A stretch of DNA of 64,000 nt from Burkholderiales bacterium (GCA_035560005.1 DATMAN010000101.1:146989-210988); one strand, 5' to 3'. Counted from the first letter of the stretch, positions 1 through 9,942 are shown. The notes: a model not told the origin generated them from the sequence alone. Program-made: numbers and translations.

Positions 1-177
1 GCAGCCACCGCTGACCCGTGCAGACTATTTCAGGTTCTGCCAGGAGCAGAAGTGGAGCAAGCTCTCGCGATGCTGCTAGCGCAGCATCGGGTGGGAGGCT
101 TGAGCAGTCACGTCGCCACGCGAGACGAAGGGCAGCGGCCGCCGCATGCCTCATGCCTCGGCGCGCTTTCGGGCGCT

Positions 178-789
178 TTAGCGGAACCAGACGACGATGC
201 CGACGGAGAACAGGTGGATGTCTTCCTCTCCGGTGTCGTCGTCTCCGAAGTCCGGGAAGAAGTCCCATTCGGCGCGGATGCCCAGGTTGCCGCCGATCGC
301 GAACTGGGCACCCAGACCGATGGTGACGTCCACGCCGTCATCGCTTGCCGAGCCTGGAGCGCCGGCCACGATTCCGCGGGTGTCGAGATTCCAGAAGGAC
401 AACCCCGCCTTGCCGAACAGCGCCCCTTCGCGAAACGGCAGGATTCCGACCCCTTGAACCGTCATCGCGCTGGCTTGGAACTTCAGGTCGAAGGGGGTGC
501 CGAGGAAGCTGCCCCTGCCCGAGATCTCGCCCAGATTTACGTACGCCGCCTCGGCCGCGAAGTTGGCGTTGAACTGGTACCCGGCGAAGAGCTTGAACCC
601 CGCGTCCTGGTCCTCGCAGTCGATGAGGGTCACCCCGGGCTCGTCGTCGCAGAAATCCGATGCCATCGACGCTCCGACGCTGGCCCCGATGTAGCCGCTG
701 CCGGCGCTTTGCGCGCCGGCCCATTGAGGAAAGGCCAAGCCGGTCGCGACCAGCAGCGGCAACGCGCGGCGTATCACACTGTTGAGCAT
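178..789 (-). CDS. Outer-membrane beta-barrel protein (porin/OmpW-OmpA-like family)
   Basis: 203-residue exported protein. The start at 789 is preceded by ACGGAGG about 6 bases upstream, and residues 1-26 form a signal peptide ending AGA before QSAGSG. The mature part has alternating hydrophobic strands with glycines (GYIGASVGAS near the start, FKLFAGYQF mid-protein) and ends in an aromatic residue, FSVGIVVWFR, as expected of a small barrel recognised by the BAM machinery. Two acidic patches with cysteines (FCDDEPG, LIDCEDQD) could form an extracellular disulfide loop, and an acidic FGDDDTGEED loop lies near the C-terminus. The family is clear in outline only. Function unknown; probably a structural or small-molecule barrel. 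Confidence 0.8.
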   Translation of the reverse strand: MLNSVIRRALPLLVATGLAFPQWAGAQSAGSGYIGASVGASMASDFCDDEPGVTLIDCEDQDAGFKLFAGYQFNANFAAEAAYVNLGEISGRGSFLGTPFDLKFQASAMTVQGVGILPFREGALFGKAGLSFWNLDTRGIVAGAPGSASDDGVDVTIGLGAQFAIGGNLGIRAEWDFFPDFGDDDTGEEDIHLFSVGIVVWFR

Positions 790-862
790 AGTGGCCTCCG
801 TTCTGGTGAGCGTGGGCGCGCATCGGGCATGACATGACCGCGCGCCGTCCGCCGTCGCTATC

Positions 863-2692
863 TTGCGTCCGAACATCGTGAAAGCCAACCCGGTCCGGTA
901 TTCGATCCGTCCTTCGAACCCCGAAGCACACCTCTTCTCGGTCACCTGCACTGTCGCACTGCCCGATCCGGCCGGGCAGCGCCTTTCGCTGCCCACCTGG
1001 ATTCCCGGCAGCTATCTGATCCGGGAGTTCGCCCGCCACATCGTTCACATCTCGGCACGGGGCGGACGACGCCCGGCGGCTCTGGAGAAGATCGACAAGA
1101 ACACCTGGGTCGCGGAACCGGTTGAAGGCCCGCTGACCATCCAGTACGAGGTGTATGCCTTCGATTCCTCGGTGCGCGGCGCCTACCTGGATACCCGGCG
1201 CGGCTTCTTCAACGGGCCGTGCCTCTTCCTCAAGGTCCACGGGCGGGAGGACCAGCCGCACGAGGTGCAACTCCTGCCGCCGCGCGGCGCGCGCTATGGC
1301 CGCTGGCGCGTGGCGACCGCGATGCGCGCGACCGACGCCGATCGGCGCCGTTACGGGGTTTATCGCGCCGCGGACTACCAGGAGCTGATCGATCATCCGG
1401 TGGAGATGGGGGAGTTTTCGCTCGTGACCTTTCGCGCTGCGGGGGTGGCGCACGATCTGGTGATCTCCGGCCGCCATGACGCCGATTTAGATCGTCTCGC
1501 CCGAGATCTGAAGCGCTTGTGCGAGACGCAAATCGCGTTCTGGGGCGAGGCGCCGGTGGATCGTTACATTTTCCTGGTCAATGCGGTCGACGAAGGCTAC
1601 GGTGGCCTGGAGCACAGCGCCTGCGCTGCGCTGCTCTGCGGCCGCGACGATCTGCCGCGCCGCGGGTTGCGCGAGCCCGACGAGCGGTACCGGACTTTTC
1701 TCGGCCTGGCGAGCCATGAGTATTTCCACACCTGGAACGTCAAGCGCATCAGGCCCGCGGCCTTCACCCCGTACGATCTGGACCGCGAAAACTACACGCG
1801 TAGCCTGTGGGCCTTCGAAGGCATCACCTCCTACTACGACGACCTTCTGCTCCGGCGCGCCGGGCTCATCTCCGAACAGACCTACCTCGAAATCCTGGGC
1901 AGCACCATCACGCAGGTCCTGCGCGGGCCAGGCCGCCGCAGGCAGACGGTGGCCGATTCAAGCTTCGATGCCTGGATCAAGTACTACCGCCCGGACGAGA
2001 ACACGCCCAACGCGGTGGTGAGCTACTACCAGAAGGGGAGCCTGATCGCCTTGTGCCTCGATCTGCTGATCCGCGAGCGCAGCGGCGGGCGCCGCTCGCT
2101 CGACCATGTCATGCGCGCCTTGTGGCGCCGTCATGGCCGCAGCGGGGTTGCGGTTCCCGAGGACGGCGTGGAGCAGCTCGCGGAGGAAGTGACGGGACTG
2201 CGCCTGAAGGGTTTTTTCGATCTGGCGCTGCGCTCGACCGCGGAGCTGCCGCTGGCGCGGCTGTTGCGCACCGTGGGCATCGAAATGGTGTTGCGCCCGG
2301 CCGAATCGGCGTCCGACCGCGGTGGCAAGCGCGCAACCCGGCCGCAAGCGGAACTGGCGGTGCGCGCCGACCTGGGCGCTCGCATCCGCGCCGAAGGCGG
2401 CGAGCTGCGCGTGACCCACGTGCTGGATGGCGGCGCCGCACAGCGCGCCGGCCTTTGCGCCGGCGATGTCATCTTCGCGCTCGACGGCCTGCGCGTGACC
2501 GGCAAGAACTTGGAAGAGCGGCTTGCGCGCCTGCGCGCCGGCCAACGATGTCGCCTGCACGCCTTTCGCCGCGACGAGCTGATGAGCTTCGACGTGCGCT
2601 TCCCGCGGCCGCCGAGCGACACCTGCGTGCTGGTCCCGATCACCGACCGGCAGGCCGAACGCCGGCGCCGCGCGTGGCTCAAGAGGGCATGA
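863..2692 (+). CDS. M61-family glycyl aminopeptidase with C-terminal PDZ domain
   Basis: 609 residues from a TTG; a GTG at 878 is an equally possible start and no convincing ribosome site decides it. The N-terminal beta domain (about 1-180) carries the family signature SLPTWIPGSYLIREFARH. The thermolysin-like catalytic domain has the zinc motif HEYFH at residues 285-289 followed by TWNVKRIRP, and the usual family glutamate lies further on in WAFEGITSYY. A PDZ-like domain occupies roughly 480-580 (GGAAQRAGLCAGDVIFALDG). Length and order match bacterial M61 peptidases. No signal peptide is visible, so it probably acts in the cytoplasm on N-terminal Gly/Ala peptides. It is divergent from the barrel gene, which starts 73 bases away. 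Confidence 0.9.
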   Translation: MRPNIVKANPVRYSIRPSNPEAHLFSVTCTVALPDPAGQRLSLPTWIPGSYLIREFARHIVHISARGGRRPAALEKIDKNTWVAEPVEGPLTIQYEVYAFDSSVRGAYLDTRRGFFNGPCLFLKVHGREDQPHEVQLLPPRGARYGRWRVATAMRATDADRRRYGVYRAADYQELIDHPVEMGEFSLVTFRAAGVAHDLVISGRHDADLDRLARDLKRLCETQIAFWGEAPVDRYIFLVNAVDEGYGGLEHSACAALLCGRDDLPRRGLREPDERYRTFLGLASHEYFHTWNVKRIRPAAFTPYDLDRENYTRSLWAFEGITSYYDDLLLRRAGLISEQTYLEILGSTITQVLRGPGRRRQTVADSSFDAWIKYYRPDENTPNAVVSYYQKGSLIALCLDLLIRERSGGRRSLDHVMRALWRRHGRSGVAVPEDGVEQLAEEVTGLRLKGFFDLALRSTAELPLARLLRTVGIEMVLRPAESASDRGGKRATRPQAELAVRADLGARIRAEGGELRVTHVLDGGAAQRAGLCAGDVIFALDGLRVTGKNLEERLARLRAGQRCRLHAFRRDELMSFDVRFPRPPSDTCVLVPITDRQAERRRRAWLKRA

Positions 2693-2871
2693 GCCGCCAC
2701 GACACCTGAAAAGGCAAGCGAAAGGCGTGCGGGCGTTTGCGATTCTGCGGGCCCTGGCGCATGGGATCTGCGGGTGCGTATTCCGCAAGCCACTCACTGC
2801 AACTGCCCGGGTCTTCTGGGTGCCTTCGTGCCCTGCTGGTCGATCTGCTTTCTTTGGGTCGTTTTGGCGAT

Positions 2872-4596
2872 TCAACGTTCTGCAGCGATGCGCACGCCGA
2901 CCTTGGTGATCTTGCGCCCCTCCAGTTCGCGCACCACCAGCTCCAGCGGCCCGAGGCGCATGCGGTCGCCCACCACGGTGCGGCCGCGGAAACGCCAGTC
3001 GAGATACTGCGCGAGCGTCCTCGCGCGCAGCGACTCCGGCACCGCAACGCCATAGACCTCCGCCAACTCGCCCAACGTGGCTTCGCCGGTCAGGGTGAAG
3101 CTGCCGTAGTACTGCGCCTGTTCGGTTTCCTCGAAGTCGTCCGCCGGCACGAACAGGCGCTCCAGCACTGGAATCTCGTGGTCCCCGGTGATCACGTACA
3201 ACAGGTCGCCGGCGGCGACCTGCGCGTGTCCGATGTCGTCGAGCGCCCGGCCGTCGCGGAACACGGCCGCCACCCGGGCGTCCGCCGGAAGCTCGAGATG
3301 CGCAACCTTGCGGCCGATCGCCTCGCTGGCCGGGCTCACGCGCCATGCGAGCAGACGCAGACCCGCCTTGCCCGGAACGATCAGCCGTTCCGAAAACAGC
3401 GGCTCGTGCTCGGTGGGCAGCTTCAGGCGCAACCACGCAGCCAACGGCGCGACGCTCCATCCCTGGATGATGAGCGAGGTCAGCACCACGAAGAACGCCA
3501 CGTTGAAATAGATCTGCGCCTCCTCCAGCCCGCCCAGCACCGGGAAGATCGCGAGCACGATCGGCACCGCACCGCGCAAGCCGACCCAGGCGATGAACAG
3601 CTGCTCGCGCCAGGGAAACTTGAACGGCAGCAGGGAGAGCCACGCGGCCAGCGGGCGCGCGACGAAGATCAGCACGAGCGCGATGAACAGCGCGTCCATC
3701 GCGGAAGGAACCAGGGCGCTCGGCGTGACCAGCAGCCCCAGCAGCACGAACATCGTGATCTGCGCCAGCCAGGCCAGACCGTCCTGCACCTTGAGGATAT
3801 TGTCGATCGCATGCACCCGGCTGTTGCCGAGCACCAGTCCGGCGAGATAGATCGCGAGGAAGCCGCTGCCTTCGACCAGAACCGTGGCGGCGTAGATGCA
3901 CAGGCCGCCGGCTGCGGCGAGCAGGGGGTACAGGCCGAGCGTCAGGCTGACGCGCTCGATTAGCGCGGCGAGCAGCTTGCCCCCGAGCAGGCCGACGCCT
4001 GCCCCGATCCCGAACTGAACGATCAGTTCGCCGAGCACGCCGATCCCCAGGCTGCGTCCGCCGGTGTTGATCGCCTCGATGAACACCAGCGTGAGGAACA
4101 CGGCCATCGGGTCGTTGCAGCCGGATTCGATCTCCAGCGTCGCTCCGACCCGCTGCTTCAACCGCATGCCGCGCGCATGCAGCAGGGAAAACACGGCGGC
4201 CGCGTCGGTGGAGCCGACGATGGCACCGATCAGCATGCCCTGCATCCAGTCCATGTCGAGCACCCAAGCCGCTGCCGCTCCAACCGTTCCCGCGGTGAGA
4301 ATCACGCCCAGCGTGGCCAGCGAGAGCGCCGGGCGCAGCCCGACGCGGAAAGTATCGGTGTGCGTGCGCACGCCGCCGTCGAACAGGATGACGGCGAGCG
4401 CCACCGTGGCGACGATGTAGGCGGCATCGAAGTTGTGGAACCGGATGCCGCCCGGCCCGTCCTCGCCGGCCAGCATGCCGACCGCGAGAAACACCAGCAG
4501 CAGCGGCGCGCCGGTGCGATTGGCGATGAGGCTCGCCAGCACGGCGCTCACCACCAGCAGGGCACCGACGAAAATGGCCTGGTTAGCGAACTCCAC
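2872..4596 (-). CDS. nhaP2: K+/H+ antiporter, CPA1/NhaP2 type
   Basis: 574 residues from GTG 4596, close to the roughly 578 of E. coli NhaP2. Residues 1-400 are a dozen hydrophobic segments of the CPA1 exchanger fold, with the conserved GSTDAAAVFSLL ion-site segment, the preceding aspartate-containing FDGGVRTHTD and the later FIAWVGLRGAVPIVLAIFP helix. The cytoplasmic tail has a TrkA-C/RCK-like domain (ARVAAVFRDGRALDDIGHAQ) and a CorC/HlyC-like domain ending ITKVGVRIAAER. Such tails gate potassium efflux. The reading frame is open further upstream to 5478, but that part is the shadow of the ABC permease, so I use the GTG just before the first membrane segment. It is the downstream partner of the ABC genes only by orientation. 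Confidence 0.9.
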   Translation of the reverse strand: MEFANQAIFVGALLVVSAVLASLIANRTGAPLLLVFLAVGMLAGEDGPGGIRFHNFDAAYIVATVALAVILFDGGVRTHTDTFRVGLRPALSLATLGVILTAGTVGAAAAWVLDMDWMQGMLIGAIVGSTDAAAVFSLLHARGMRLKQRVGATLEIESGCNDPMAVFLTLVFIEAINTGGRSLGIGVLGELIVQFGIGAGVGLLGGKLLAALIERVSLTLGLYPLLAAAGGLCIYAATVLVEGSGFLAIYLAGLVLGNSRVHAIDNILKVQDGLAWLAQITMFVLLGLLVTPSALVPSAMDALFIALVLIFVARPLAAWLSLLPFKFPWREQLFIAWVGLRGAVPIVLAIFPVLGGLEEAQIYFNVAFFVVLTSLIIQGWSVAPLAAWLRLKLPTEHEPLFSERLIVPGKAGLRLLAWRVSPASEAIGRKVAHLELPADARVAAVFRDGRALDDIGHAQVAAGDLLYVITGDHEIPVLERLFVPADDFEETEQAQYYGSFTLTGEATLGELAEVYGVAVPESLRARTLAQYLDWRFRGRTVVGDRMRLGPLELVVRELEGRKITKVGVRIAAER

Positions 4597-4640
4597 GTTT
4601 CCGGATCGGATGTCCTCGTGTTCCGCGCTTCGCGCCGGAT

Positions 4641-5417
4641 TCAGCTTCCAATGTCTGCGACCGGTGCCGGCCGCCAGCGCAGCAGGCGGCGTTCGACGAA
4701 CGTCACGATCCTGTCCAGGATGAGCGCGCAGGCGGTCAGGACGATGACGCCGGCGAATACCGTGTTGATGTCGAACACGCCCTCGGCCTGCAGGATGAGA
4801 TAACCCATTCCCCGGGCCGAGCCCAGATACTCGCCGACCACCGCGCCCACGAAGGCCATTCCCACCGAGGCGTGCAGGCTGGAGAACACCCAGCCGGCAG
4901 CGCTGGGGACGTACACGTAACGCAGCAACTGGCGCTTGTCCGCACCCAGCATGCGCGCGCTGGCGATCAATACCGGGTTCACTTCGCGCACCCCGTGATA
5001 GACGCTGAAGAACACGATGAAGAACACCAGCGTCACTCCGAGCAGCACCTTGGACCAGATGCCCAGCCCGAACCAGACCGCGAAGATCGGCGCGAGGATC
5101 ACCCGCGGCATGGAATTGAGCGCCTTGATGTAGGGATCCAGCAGCGCGGAAGCCGTCTCGGACAACGCCAGCCACAGACCGGCTGCCACGCCCAGGATGG
5201 TTCCCATCGCGAACGCCAGCACCGTCTCCAGCAAGGTGACGCCCAGATGGGGCCAGATCCTGCCGCTGGCGAACCATTCCCAGATCCGCTGCAGCACGAC
5301 CAGCGGCTCGCCGAAGAAAAACGGAGGCAGCCATCCGACGCGGGTCAGCGCGTGCCACAGCGCGAACAGGCCAAAGAGCAGGAGCGCCTGGTACAGGGGC
5401 AGCCAGCGCGGTCTCAT
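4641..5417 (-). CDS. ABC transporter permease, NitT/TauT (SsuC/TauC) type
   Basis: 258-residue inner-membrane protein with about six membrane segments. The EAA loop that contacts the ATPase is visible as HGVREVNPVLIASARMLGAD, followed by LLRYVYVPSAAGWVFSSL. Length and pattern match permeases for nitrate, taurine, alkanesulfonates or thiamine precursors. The chosen ATG has GAGG about 10 bases upstream; the open frame to 5519 would run into the ATPase gene. The partner ATPase gene ends 82 bases upstream. No periplasmic binding protein lies beside it, so the substrate cannot be assigned. Confidence 0.85.
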   Translation of the reverse strand: MRPRWLPLYQALLLFGLFALWHALTRVGWLPPFFFGEPLVVLQRIWEWFASGRIWPHLGVTLLETVLAFAMGTILGVAAGLWLALSETASALLDPYIKALNSMPRVILAPIFAVWFGLGIWSKVLLGVTLVFFIVFFSVYHGVREVNPVLIASARMLGADKRQLLRYVYVPSAAGWVFSSLHASVGMAFVGAVVGEYLGSARGMGYLILQAEGVFDINTVFAGVIVLTACALILDRIVTFVERRLLRWRPAPVADIGS

Positions 5418-5499
5418 GCGGGCGTGGCCTCGAACGAACGCCCGTGCCCGCGCGCGCGATCGTTGCCCGCGAGCACACCGCCCCGGCTTGCGCGCGCGC

Positions 5500-6321
5500 T
5501 CATGGCGCCGCTCCTGCACGGTGTGCCTTCAGCACTTGCTGCTTGAGCACCCGCCAGATCGCACCATGCAGCTCGAGGAATCGCGCGGTCAGCCTTACCT
5601 CGGACACATCGCGCGGCCGCGCCAGATCGATGCGAAATTCCTCGAGCGGCCGGCCGGCCGGGCCGGCCGACAACACCACCACGCGGTCCGAGAGCGCGAT
5701 CGCTTCTTCGATGTCGTGCGTGACGAACACGACCGACTTGCGATCCTGCGACCACAAGGCGAGCAGCTCGTTCTCCATCAGGCTGCGGGTCTGTACGTCG
5801 AGCGCGGAGAACGGCTCGTCCATCAGGAGAATCTTGGGGTCGAGGATCAGCGTCTGCGCCAGGGCCACTCGCTTGCGCATGCCACCCGAAAGTTCGTGCG
5901 GGTATTTCGCGCCATGACCCGACAAGCCGACTCTGGCGAGCCACGCGTCCGCCCGCTCGACCGCCTCGGCTCTGCCCGCCCCGCACAGCAGCGGCCCGAG
6001 CATCACGTTCTCGCGGGCCGTGCGCCACGGCAGCAGCGAATCGCTCTGAAACAGGTAGCCCGCGTGCCGGTTCAGTCCGGCGAGCGGCGTCCCCAGCACC
6101 GTGACCGATCCGGCGGTCGGCGCGAGCAACCCGGCGGCCACGTTGAGCAGGGTGGACTTGCCGCAACCGGTCGGACCGACCAGCGAGACGAACTCGCCTT
6201 CTTCGACCGCGAGGCTGGCCTGTGCCACTGCGGTGTAGGCGGCGCCGTTTCTTCCTGGAAAAGTGCAGGTGATGCGGTCGAGGACCAGAGCGCTTTGCGC
6301 CATCTTCAGCCCGGCGCTCAT
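5500..6321 (-). CDS. ABC transporter ATP-binding protein, NitT/TauT (SsuB/TauB) type
   Basis: 273 residues with every ATPase motif: Walker A GPTGCGKST, Q-loop GYLFQSDSLLPW, signature LSGGMRKR, Walker B ILLMDEPFSALD and the H-loop VFVTHDIEEA. The Q-loop FQSDSLLPW and the spacing are typical of the nitrate/sulfonate/taurine subgroup. It powers import through the permease encoded immediately downstream. The ATG at 6321 lacks an obvious ribosome site; an internal ATG six codons later (MAQSALVL) is a possible alternative. The binding protein must be encoded elsewhere. Confidence 0.88.
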   Translation of the reverse strand: MSAGLKMAQSALVLDRITCTFPGRNGAAYTAVAQASLAVEEGEFVSLVGPTGCGKSTLLNVAAGLLAPTAGSVTVLGTPLAGLNRHAGYLFQSDSLLPWRTARENVMLGPLLCGAGRAEAVERADAWLARVGLSGHGAKYPHELSGGMRKRVALAQTLILDPKILLMDEPFSALDVQTRSLMENELLALWSQDRKSVVFVTHDIEEAIALSDRVVVLSAGPAGRPLEEFRIDLARPRDVSEVRLTARFLELHGAIWRVLKQQVLKAHRAGAAP

Positions 6322-6608
6322 CGCGCAGCGCGCACAAGGGCGCTGCGGCTCGGGAATTGACCGGCCGGCACGAGCGTCGAATCCATCGTCCCGAATTCTA
6401 GCCGACGGCCCATCCGGGCACGACCGGTATACTGCGCGTCATTCAACGGGCGCAGCCATGGCACGGGGCATGAGACCGCGGGCTTCGGACTCCTTCACCG
6501 ATGTCGAAGTCGAGGCTTTGACCGAAAGGGGGCGCGCGCCTGCGCCGGCCAGAGGAACCCACTGAGTGTTCCGAGCCGGCGGACTAAGCACAAGACGGAG
6601 CAGACGCG
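6322..6608. other. Intergenic region, no gene supported
   Basis: Divergent spacer between the ABC ATPase and the GMC oxidoreductase. A TATACT hexamer at 6428-6433 could be a plus-strand -10 element, but I see no good -35 partner. An open frame across it encodes only low-complexity Arg/Ala-rich sequence and is rejected. Confidence 0.4.
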
Positions 6609-8237
6609 ATGGCTGGTTCGATGGGTTCGTACGACTACATCATCGTGGGCGCCGGGTCAGCCGGCTGCGTGCTGGCGAACCGTCTGAGCGCCGATCCGGG
6701 CATGAGCGTGCTGCTCATCGAAGCGGGCGGGAAAGACGACTACTTCTGGATCCCGATCCCGGTGGGTTACCTGTTCACCATCGGCAATCCGCGCACCGAC
6801 TGGATGTATCGCACGGAGCCCGAGGACGGGCTGAACGGACGTTCGATCGGCTACGCCCGAGGCAAGGTCATGGGCGGCTGCACGTCGATCAACGCCATGA
6901 TCTACATGCGCGGACAGAAGAGCGACTACGATGACTGGGCCGCACGGGGCAACCGCGGCTGGACCTGGGAGGAAGTGCTGCCCTATTTCAAGCGCATGGA
7001 GGACTATGTCCACGGCGCGGATCAGTTCCATGGCGCCGGCGGCGAGCTGCCGGTCCAGGAGCGGCGCGTGAGCTGGGAGATCCTCGAAGCCTGGCGCGAG
7101 GCCGCGGAGGAATGCGGCATTCCCAAGATCACGGAATTCAACCGGGGAGACAACTTCGGCAATGCCTATTTCCAGATGAACCAGCGCAACGGCGTACGCT
7201 GGAATGCGGTACGCGCGTTTCTGCGGCCGATCAGGCGGCGCAGGAATCTGCACATCCTCGACCAGGCGCATGTTCAGCGTGTCCTCATCGACGCGCGCGG
7301 CGGAGTCAGGCGCGCAACCGGCGTGGAGCTGCGCTTGTCCAACGGGCAGCTGCGCAGCGCCGAGGCCAAGCGCGAGGTCCTGCTGGCGGCGGGTGCGATC
7401 GGATCTCCGCAGATCCTCCAGCTCTCCGGGATCGGTCCAGGCCCATTGCTGCAGCAATGCGGCATCCAGGTGGTGCACGACCTGCCCGGAGTCGGCGAAA
7501 ACCTTCACGATCATCTGCAGATCCGCCTGCAGTACAAGGTCGCCAACACCGTCACGCTCAACGACCGCGCGCGCGGCGTCCTCGGCCGGATCGCCATGGG
7601 TCTGGAGTATTGCCTGTTGCGCACCGGCCCGCTGACCATGCCGCCCTCGCAGCTCGGCGCCTTCGGCAAGAGCGATCCTTCGCAGCCTTCGGCGAACATC
7701 GAATGGCACGTGCAGCCGCTGTCGCTGGACAGGTTCGGCGAACCGCTGCACCGCTTCTCCGCCATCACCCCGTCGGTGTGCAATCTGCGGCCCACGAGTC
7801 GCGGTTATGTCAGGATCAAGAGCCCGGACCCGCTGGCACATCCGGCGATCAAGCCGAACTATCTCTGCACCGAAGAAGACCGCCGCGTGGCGGTGGATTC
7901 GATCCGCATCACGCGCCGTATCATGTCGGCCAGAGCGCTCGCCCGCTTTCAACCCCGGGAGTTCCGCCCGGGGCCGGAAGCGCAGTCGGACGAAGAGCTG
8001 ATCCGCGCCGCAGGCGATCTCGGCACGACCATCTTCCATCCCGTCGGCACATGCAAGATGGGCAGCGATCCCCTGGCGGTCGTCGACGACCGGTTGCGCG
8101 TGCACGGCGTCCGGAATCTGCGCGTGATCGACGCGTCGGTCATGCCGCGGATCACCTCCGGCAATACCAACGCGCCGACGATGATGATCGCCGAAAAGGG
8201 CGCGGAGTTCGTCAAGCGCGACCGCGGCTTCGCCTGA
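6609..8237 (+). CDS. GMC-family FAD-dependent oxidoreductase (choline/alcohol dehydrogenase-like)
   Basis: 542 residues. The FAD dinucleotide fold starts at once ([13 protein letters not shown], residues 8-20), followed by LLIEAGG, the GMC signature 1 region [18 protein letters not shown] and signature 2 [15 protein letters not shown]. The C-terminal active-site pair is present: H477 in HPVGTCKMG and the Asn in [15 protein letters not shown] near 519. The product probably oxidises a primary alcohol to the aldehyde; betaine-type choline dehydrogenase is only one possibility, since no betaine aldehyde dehydrogenase is nearby. ACGGAG lies about 9 bases before the ATG. Confidence 0.92.
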   Translation: MAGSMGSYDYIIVGAGSAGCVLANRLSADPGMSVLLIEAGGKDDYFWIPIPVGYLFTIGNPRTDWMYRTEPEDGLNGRSIGYARGKVMGGCTSINAMIYMRGQKSDYDDWAARGNRGWTWEEVLPYFKRMEDYVHGADQFHGAGGELPVQERRVSWEILEAWREAAEECGIPKITEFNRGDNFGNAYFQMNQRNGVRWNAVRAFLRPIRRRRNLHILDQAHVQRVLIDARGGVRRATGVELRLSNGQLRSAEAKREVLLAAGAIGSPQILQLSGIGPGPLLQQCGIQVVHDLPGVGENLHDHLQIRLQYKVANTVTLNDRARGVLGRIAMGLEYCLLRTGPLTMPPSQLGAFGKSDPSQPSANIEWHVQPLSLDRFGEPLHRFSAITPSVCNLRPTSRGYVRIKSPDPLAHPAIKPNYLCTEEDRRVAVDSIRITRRIMSARALARFQPREFRPGPEAQSDEELIRAAGDLGTTIFHPVGTCKMGSDPLAVVDDRLRVHGVRNLRVIDASVMPRITSGNTNAPTMMIAEKGAEFVKRDRGFA

Positions 8238-8269
8238 GCCCGCGCACCGCCTACCATCCTGGAGCTCCG

Positions 8270-8665
8270 ATGGAAACCGTCCAACCCAGGGAGTCGTTGA
8301 TCAGCGTTGCCAATCTGGTCTATGGCCTGCACAGCCTGAGCATTGCGATCGGCGTGCTCGGCGCCTGGACCATCGTGGGAGCGTTCGTCTTCGGCATCCC
8401 GTCGATCGTCGCGGTCATCGTCAACTACGTGAAGCGGGACGAAGCCTCGGGTACCTGGCTGGAGTCGCACTTCCGATGGCAGATCAGGACGTTCTGGTTC
8501 GCGCTGCTGTGGTGCCTGATCGCGGCGCTGCTCGCCGTCACCATTGTCGGCATTCCCCTGGCGTGGGCCGTGCTCGTCGTTGCCGGCATCTGGGTGATCT
8601 ACCGGGTGGTCCGCGGCTGGCTGGCCCTGGCGGACCGAAGAGCGCTGAACGTTCCCGCGGCGTGA
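8270..8665 (+). CDS. Small inner-membrane protein, DUF4870-like
   Basis: 131 residues with three hydrophobic segments (about 20-50, 72-92 and 95-118) separated by a short basic loop with the motif [22 protein letters not shown] cut by a tryptophan-rich turn. The ESHF.WQIRTFW pattern is the hallmark of the DUF4870/YtpI-like membrane family that is widespread in proteobacteria. CTGGAG precedes the ATG. Its stop codon overlaps the start of the next gene (TGATG), so the two are probably translationally coupled. No biochemical role is known. Confidence 0.8.
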   Translation: METVQPRESLISVANLVYGLHSLSIAIGVLGAWTIVGAFVFGIPSIVAVIVNYVKRDEASGTWLESHFRWQIRTFWFALLWCLIAALLAVTIVGIPLAWAVLVVAGIWVIYRVVRGWLALADRRALNVPAA

Positions 8666-9009
8666 TGTCCGCTCGCCTTCGCGCCGCGGCGCTCGCCGCA
8701 CTGTGCCTGAGCGCCGCAGGCTCGCGCGCCGAGGATCTCTTTGTACTGCGCTCGGGCCTGAACGAAGTGGTGCTCATCGATCGCGCGAGCATCGTGCGCA
8801 AGGGCTCCCGCGCTCGCGCTTGGGTGGTCGAGCGCAAGGAAGGCGGGGGCGGGGCCAACACGGAAAGCCGCAGCCTTTACGTGTTCGACTGCGCCGCGCG
8901 CACGCTCGGCGTGGCCGGGCGCGAGGACGGCGCAGGGGCGGCCGCGTCGCTCAGCCCGCCGCGCTCCGGCCTGGAACAGACCCTGATCGCCTACGCCTGC
9001 GGCCGGTGA
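8665..9009 (+). CDS. Small secreted protein, surface-adhesin-E-like domain
   Basis: 114 residues. Residues 1-22 form a signal peptide ([15 protein letters not shown] before EDLF). The mature domain has the pattern of the surface-adhesin E fold: a DRASIVRKG strand-turn, RAWVVER, YVFDC and a final cysteine in IAYACGR, the two cysteines probably forming a disulfide. The start overlaps the stop of the preceding membrane-protein gene by one base. It ends one base before the convergent DUF1499 gene begins, so there is no spacer for a terminator. Function unknown. Confidence 0.7.
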   Translation: MSARLRAAALAALCLSAAGSRAEDLFVLRSGLNEVVLIDRASIVRKGSRARAWVVERKEGGGGANTESRSLYVFDCAARTLGVAGREDGAGAAASLSPPRSGLEQTLIAYACGR

Positions 9010-9777
9010 TCAGGCGAGTTCCGCCTGCAGTTTCGCGAGGAAAGCGCGAATGCGCTTGGCGTTCTGGCCCAAGTCGCTGCGTCCCACCCGCGACTTGGAA
9101 CGAACGTCCACCTGGGTCCCGTCGGAGTTGGTGGTGATGCGCACCACCACGTCGTCCTTGAACCCGTAGAGCAGCGAAGTGTCGGTGGCCTCGATCCGCA
9201 TCTCCTGAGGACTGGCGTCCACCAGCTCCATGCCCATCTTGACAATGACCGCCTTGGCCGCTTCGAAGACCTTTTCCGGAGGGTGGCTCACGACCAGCGG
9301 CGCCAGATCGGGGTAGGCCTTGCGCTGCTGCTCCGCCACCTCCGGCCCGTCGTATTCGACCGGGTGGTCGCCCTCTTTCCTCACGTTCTTCACCGCGACG
9401 AAGGCGGGGGGATTGCCAAGATCCGTGGTGATGTCGTGAATGTAGGGAACCGAGTCGAGCGTACGCTTCCAGCTCCAGGGCACGTAGAGCGCCAGCGCCG
9501 CAACGACCAGGCCGATCGCGCCGAGTACCATCGCCGCGCGCGAGCGGGCCGCGGGGATGAGCAGTCCGGCCGCGATGAGCACCACGGCGGCGGCCGCCCC
9601 CCAGAAAGTCCACCGGATGATCGCAAATCCGGTACGGAAATGCCACAGCCCCAGCCGGTAGCCGATGCCGGAAAAGATCATCGCACCGGCACAGATTACC
9701 GCCACCGCGAACCCGCCGATCAGCAGCCACTGCGACCGCCGGCTCGGCACTTTCGCCGTCCCCGCTTCCGCGTTCAT
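9010..9777 (-). CDS. DUF1499 membrane-anchored protein
   Basis: 255 residues. The start at 9777 is fixed by a strong GGAGGTGA ribosome site ending three bases before the ATG. The N-terminal half has three or four membrane segments (about 15-38, 50-75 and 82-100). The soluble half (about 110-255) is DUF1499: YIHDITTDLGNPPAF early, then the EVTDTSLLYGFKDDVVVRI-like core and VRSKSRVGRSDLGQNAKR at the end, a characteristic family signature. The family is common in alpha- and betaproteobacteria, and its biochemical role is unknown. Confidence 0.88.
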   Translation of the reverse strand: MNAEAGTAKVPSRRSQWLLIGGFAVAVICAGAMIFSGIGYRLGLWHFRTGFAIIRWTFWGAAAAVVLIAAGLLIPAARSRAAMVLGAIGLVVAALALYVPWSWKRTLDSVPYIHDITTDLGNPPAFVAVKNVRKEGDHPVEYDGPEVAEQQRKAYPDLAPLVVSHPPEKVFEAAKAVIVKMGMELVDASPQEMRIEATDTSLLYGFKDDVVVRITTNSDGTQVDVRSKSRVGRSDLGQNAKRIRAFLAKLQAELA

Positions 9778-9942
9778 GTTCACCTCCGTCGATCGGAGCC
9801 GCCCGGCTCTCATGATTTTCATGAATTCTAGTCCAGCGCGCGCTGCGCCAGTCAACGCAGGCTGGAGCGGGACGTTAAGCGCGCGTCGCCCTGCGGAGCG
9901 AGCTGCTGGCGGCAAGTCACAATCCAAAAGGAGCTAGGACAC

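Noticed and set aside
1958..4267. 769-codon minus-strand frame overlapping the antiporter and M61 genes
   Set aside because: It is the wrong frame of the antiporter and antisense to the peptidase.
2872..5478. 868-codon minus-strand frame read as one antiporter
   Set aside because: Residues before the GTG at 4596 lie in the wrong frame of the ABC permease gene and have no antiporter similarity.
5640..5672. Run of CGGCCGG repeats in the ABC ATPase gene
   Set aside because: GC-rich codons for Ala/Gly/Arg/Pro in the correct reading frame; not a regulatory repeat.
6459..6566. 35-codon frame MARGMRPRASDSF before the GMC gene
   Set aside because: No ribosome site and compositionally biased; likely chance.
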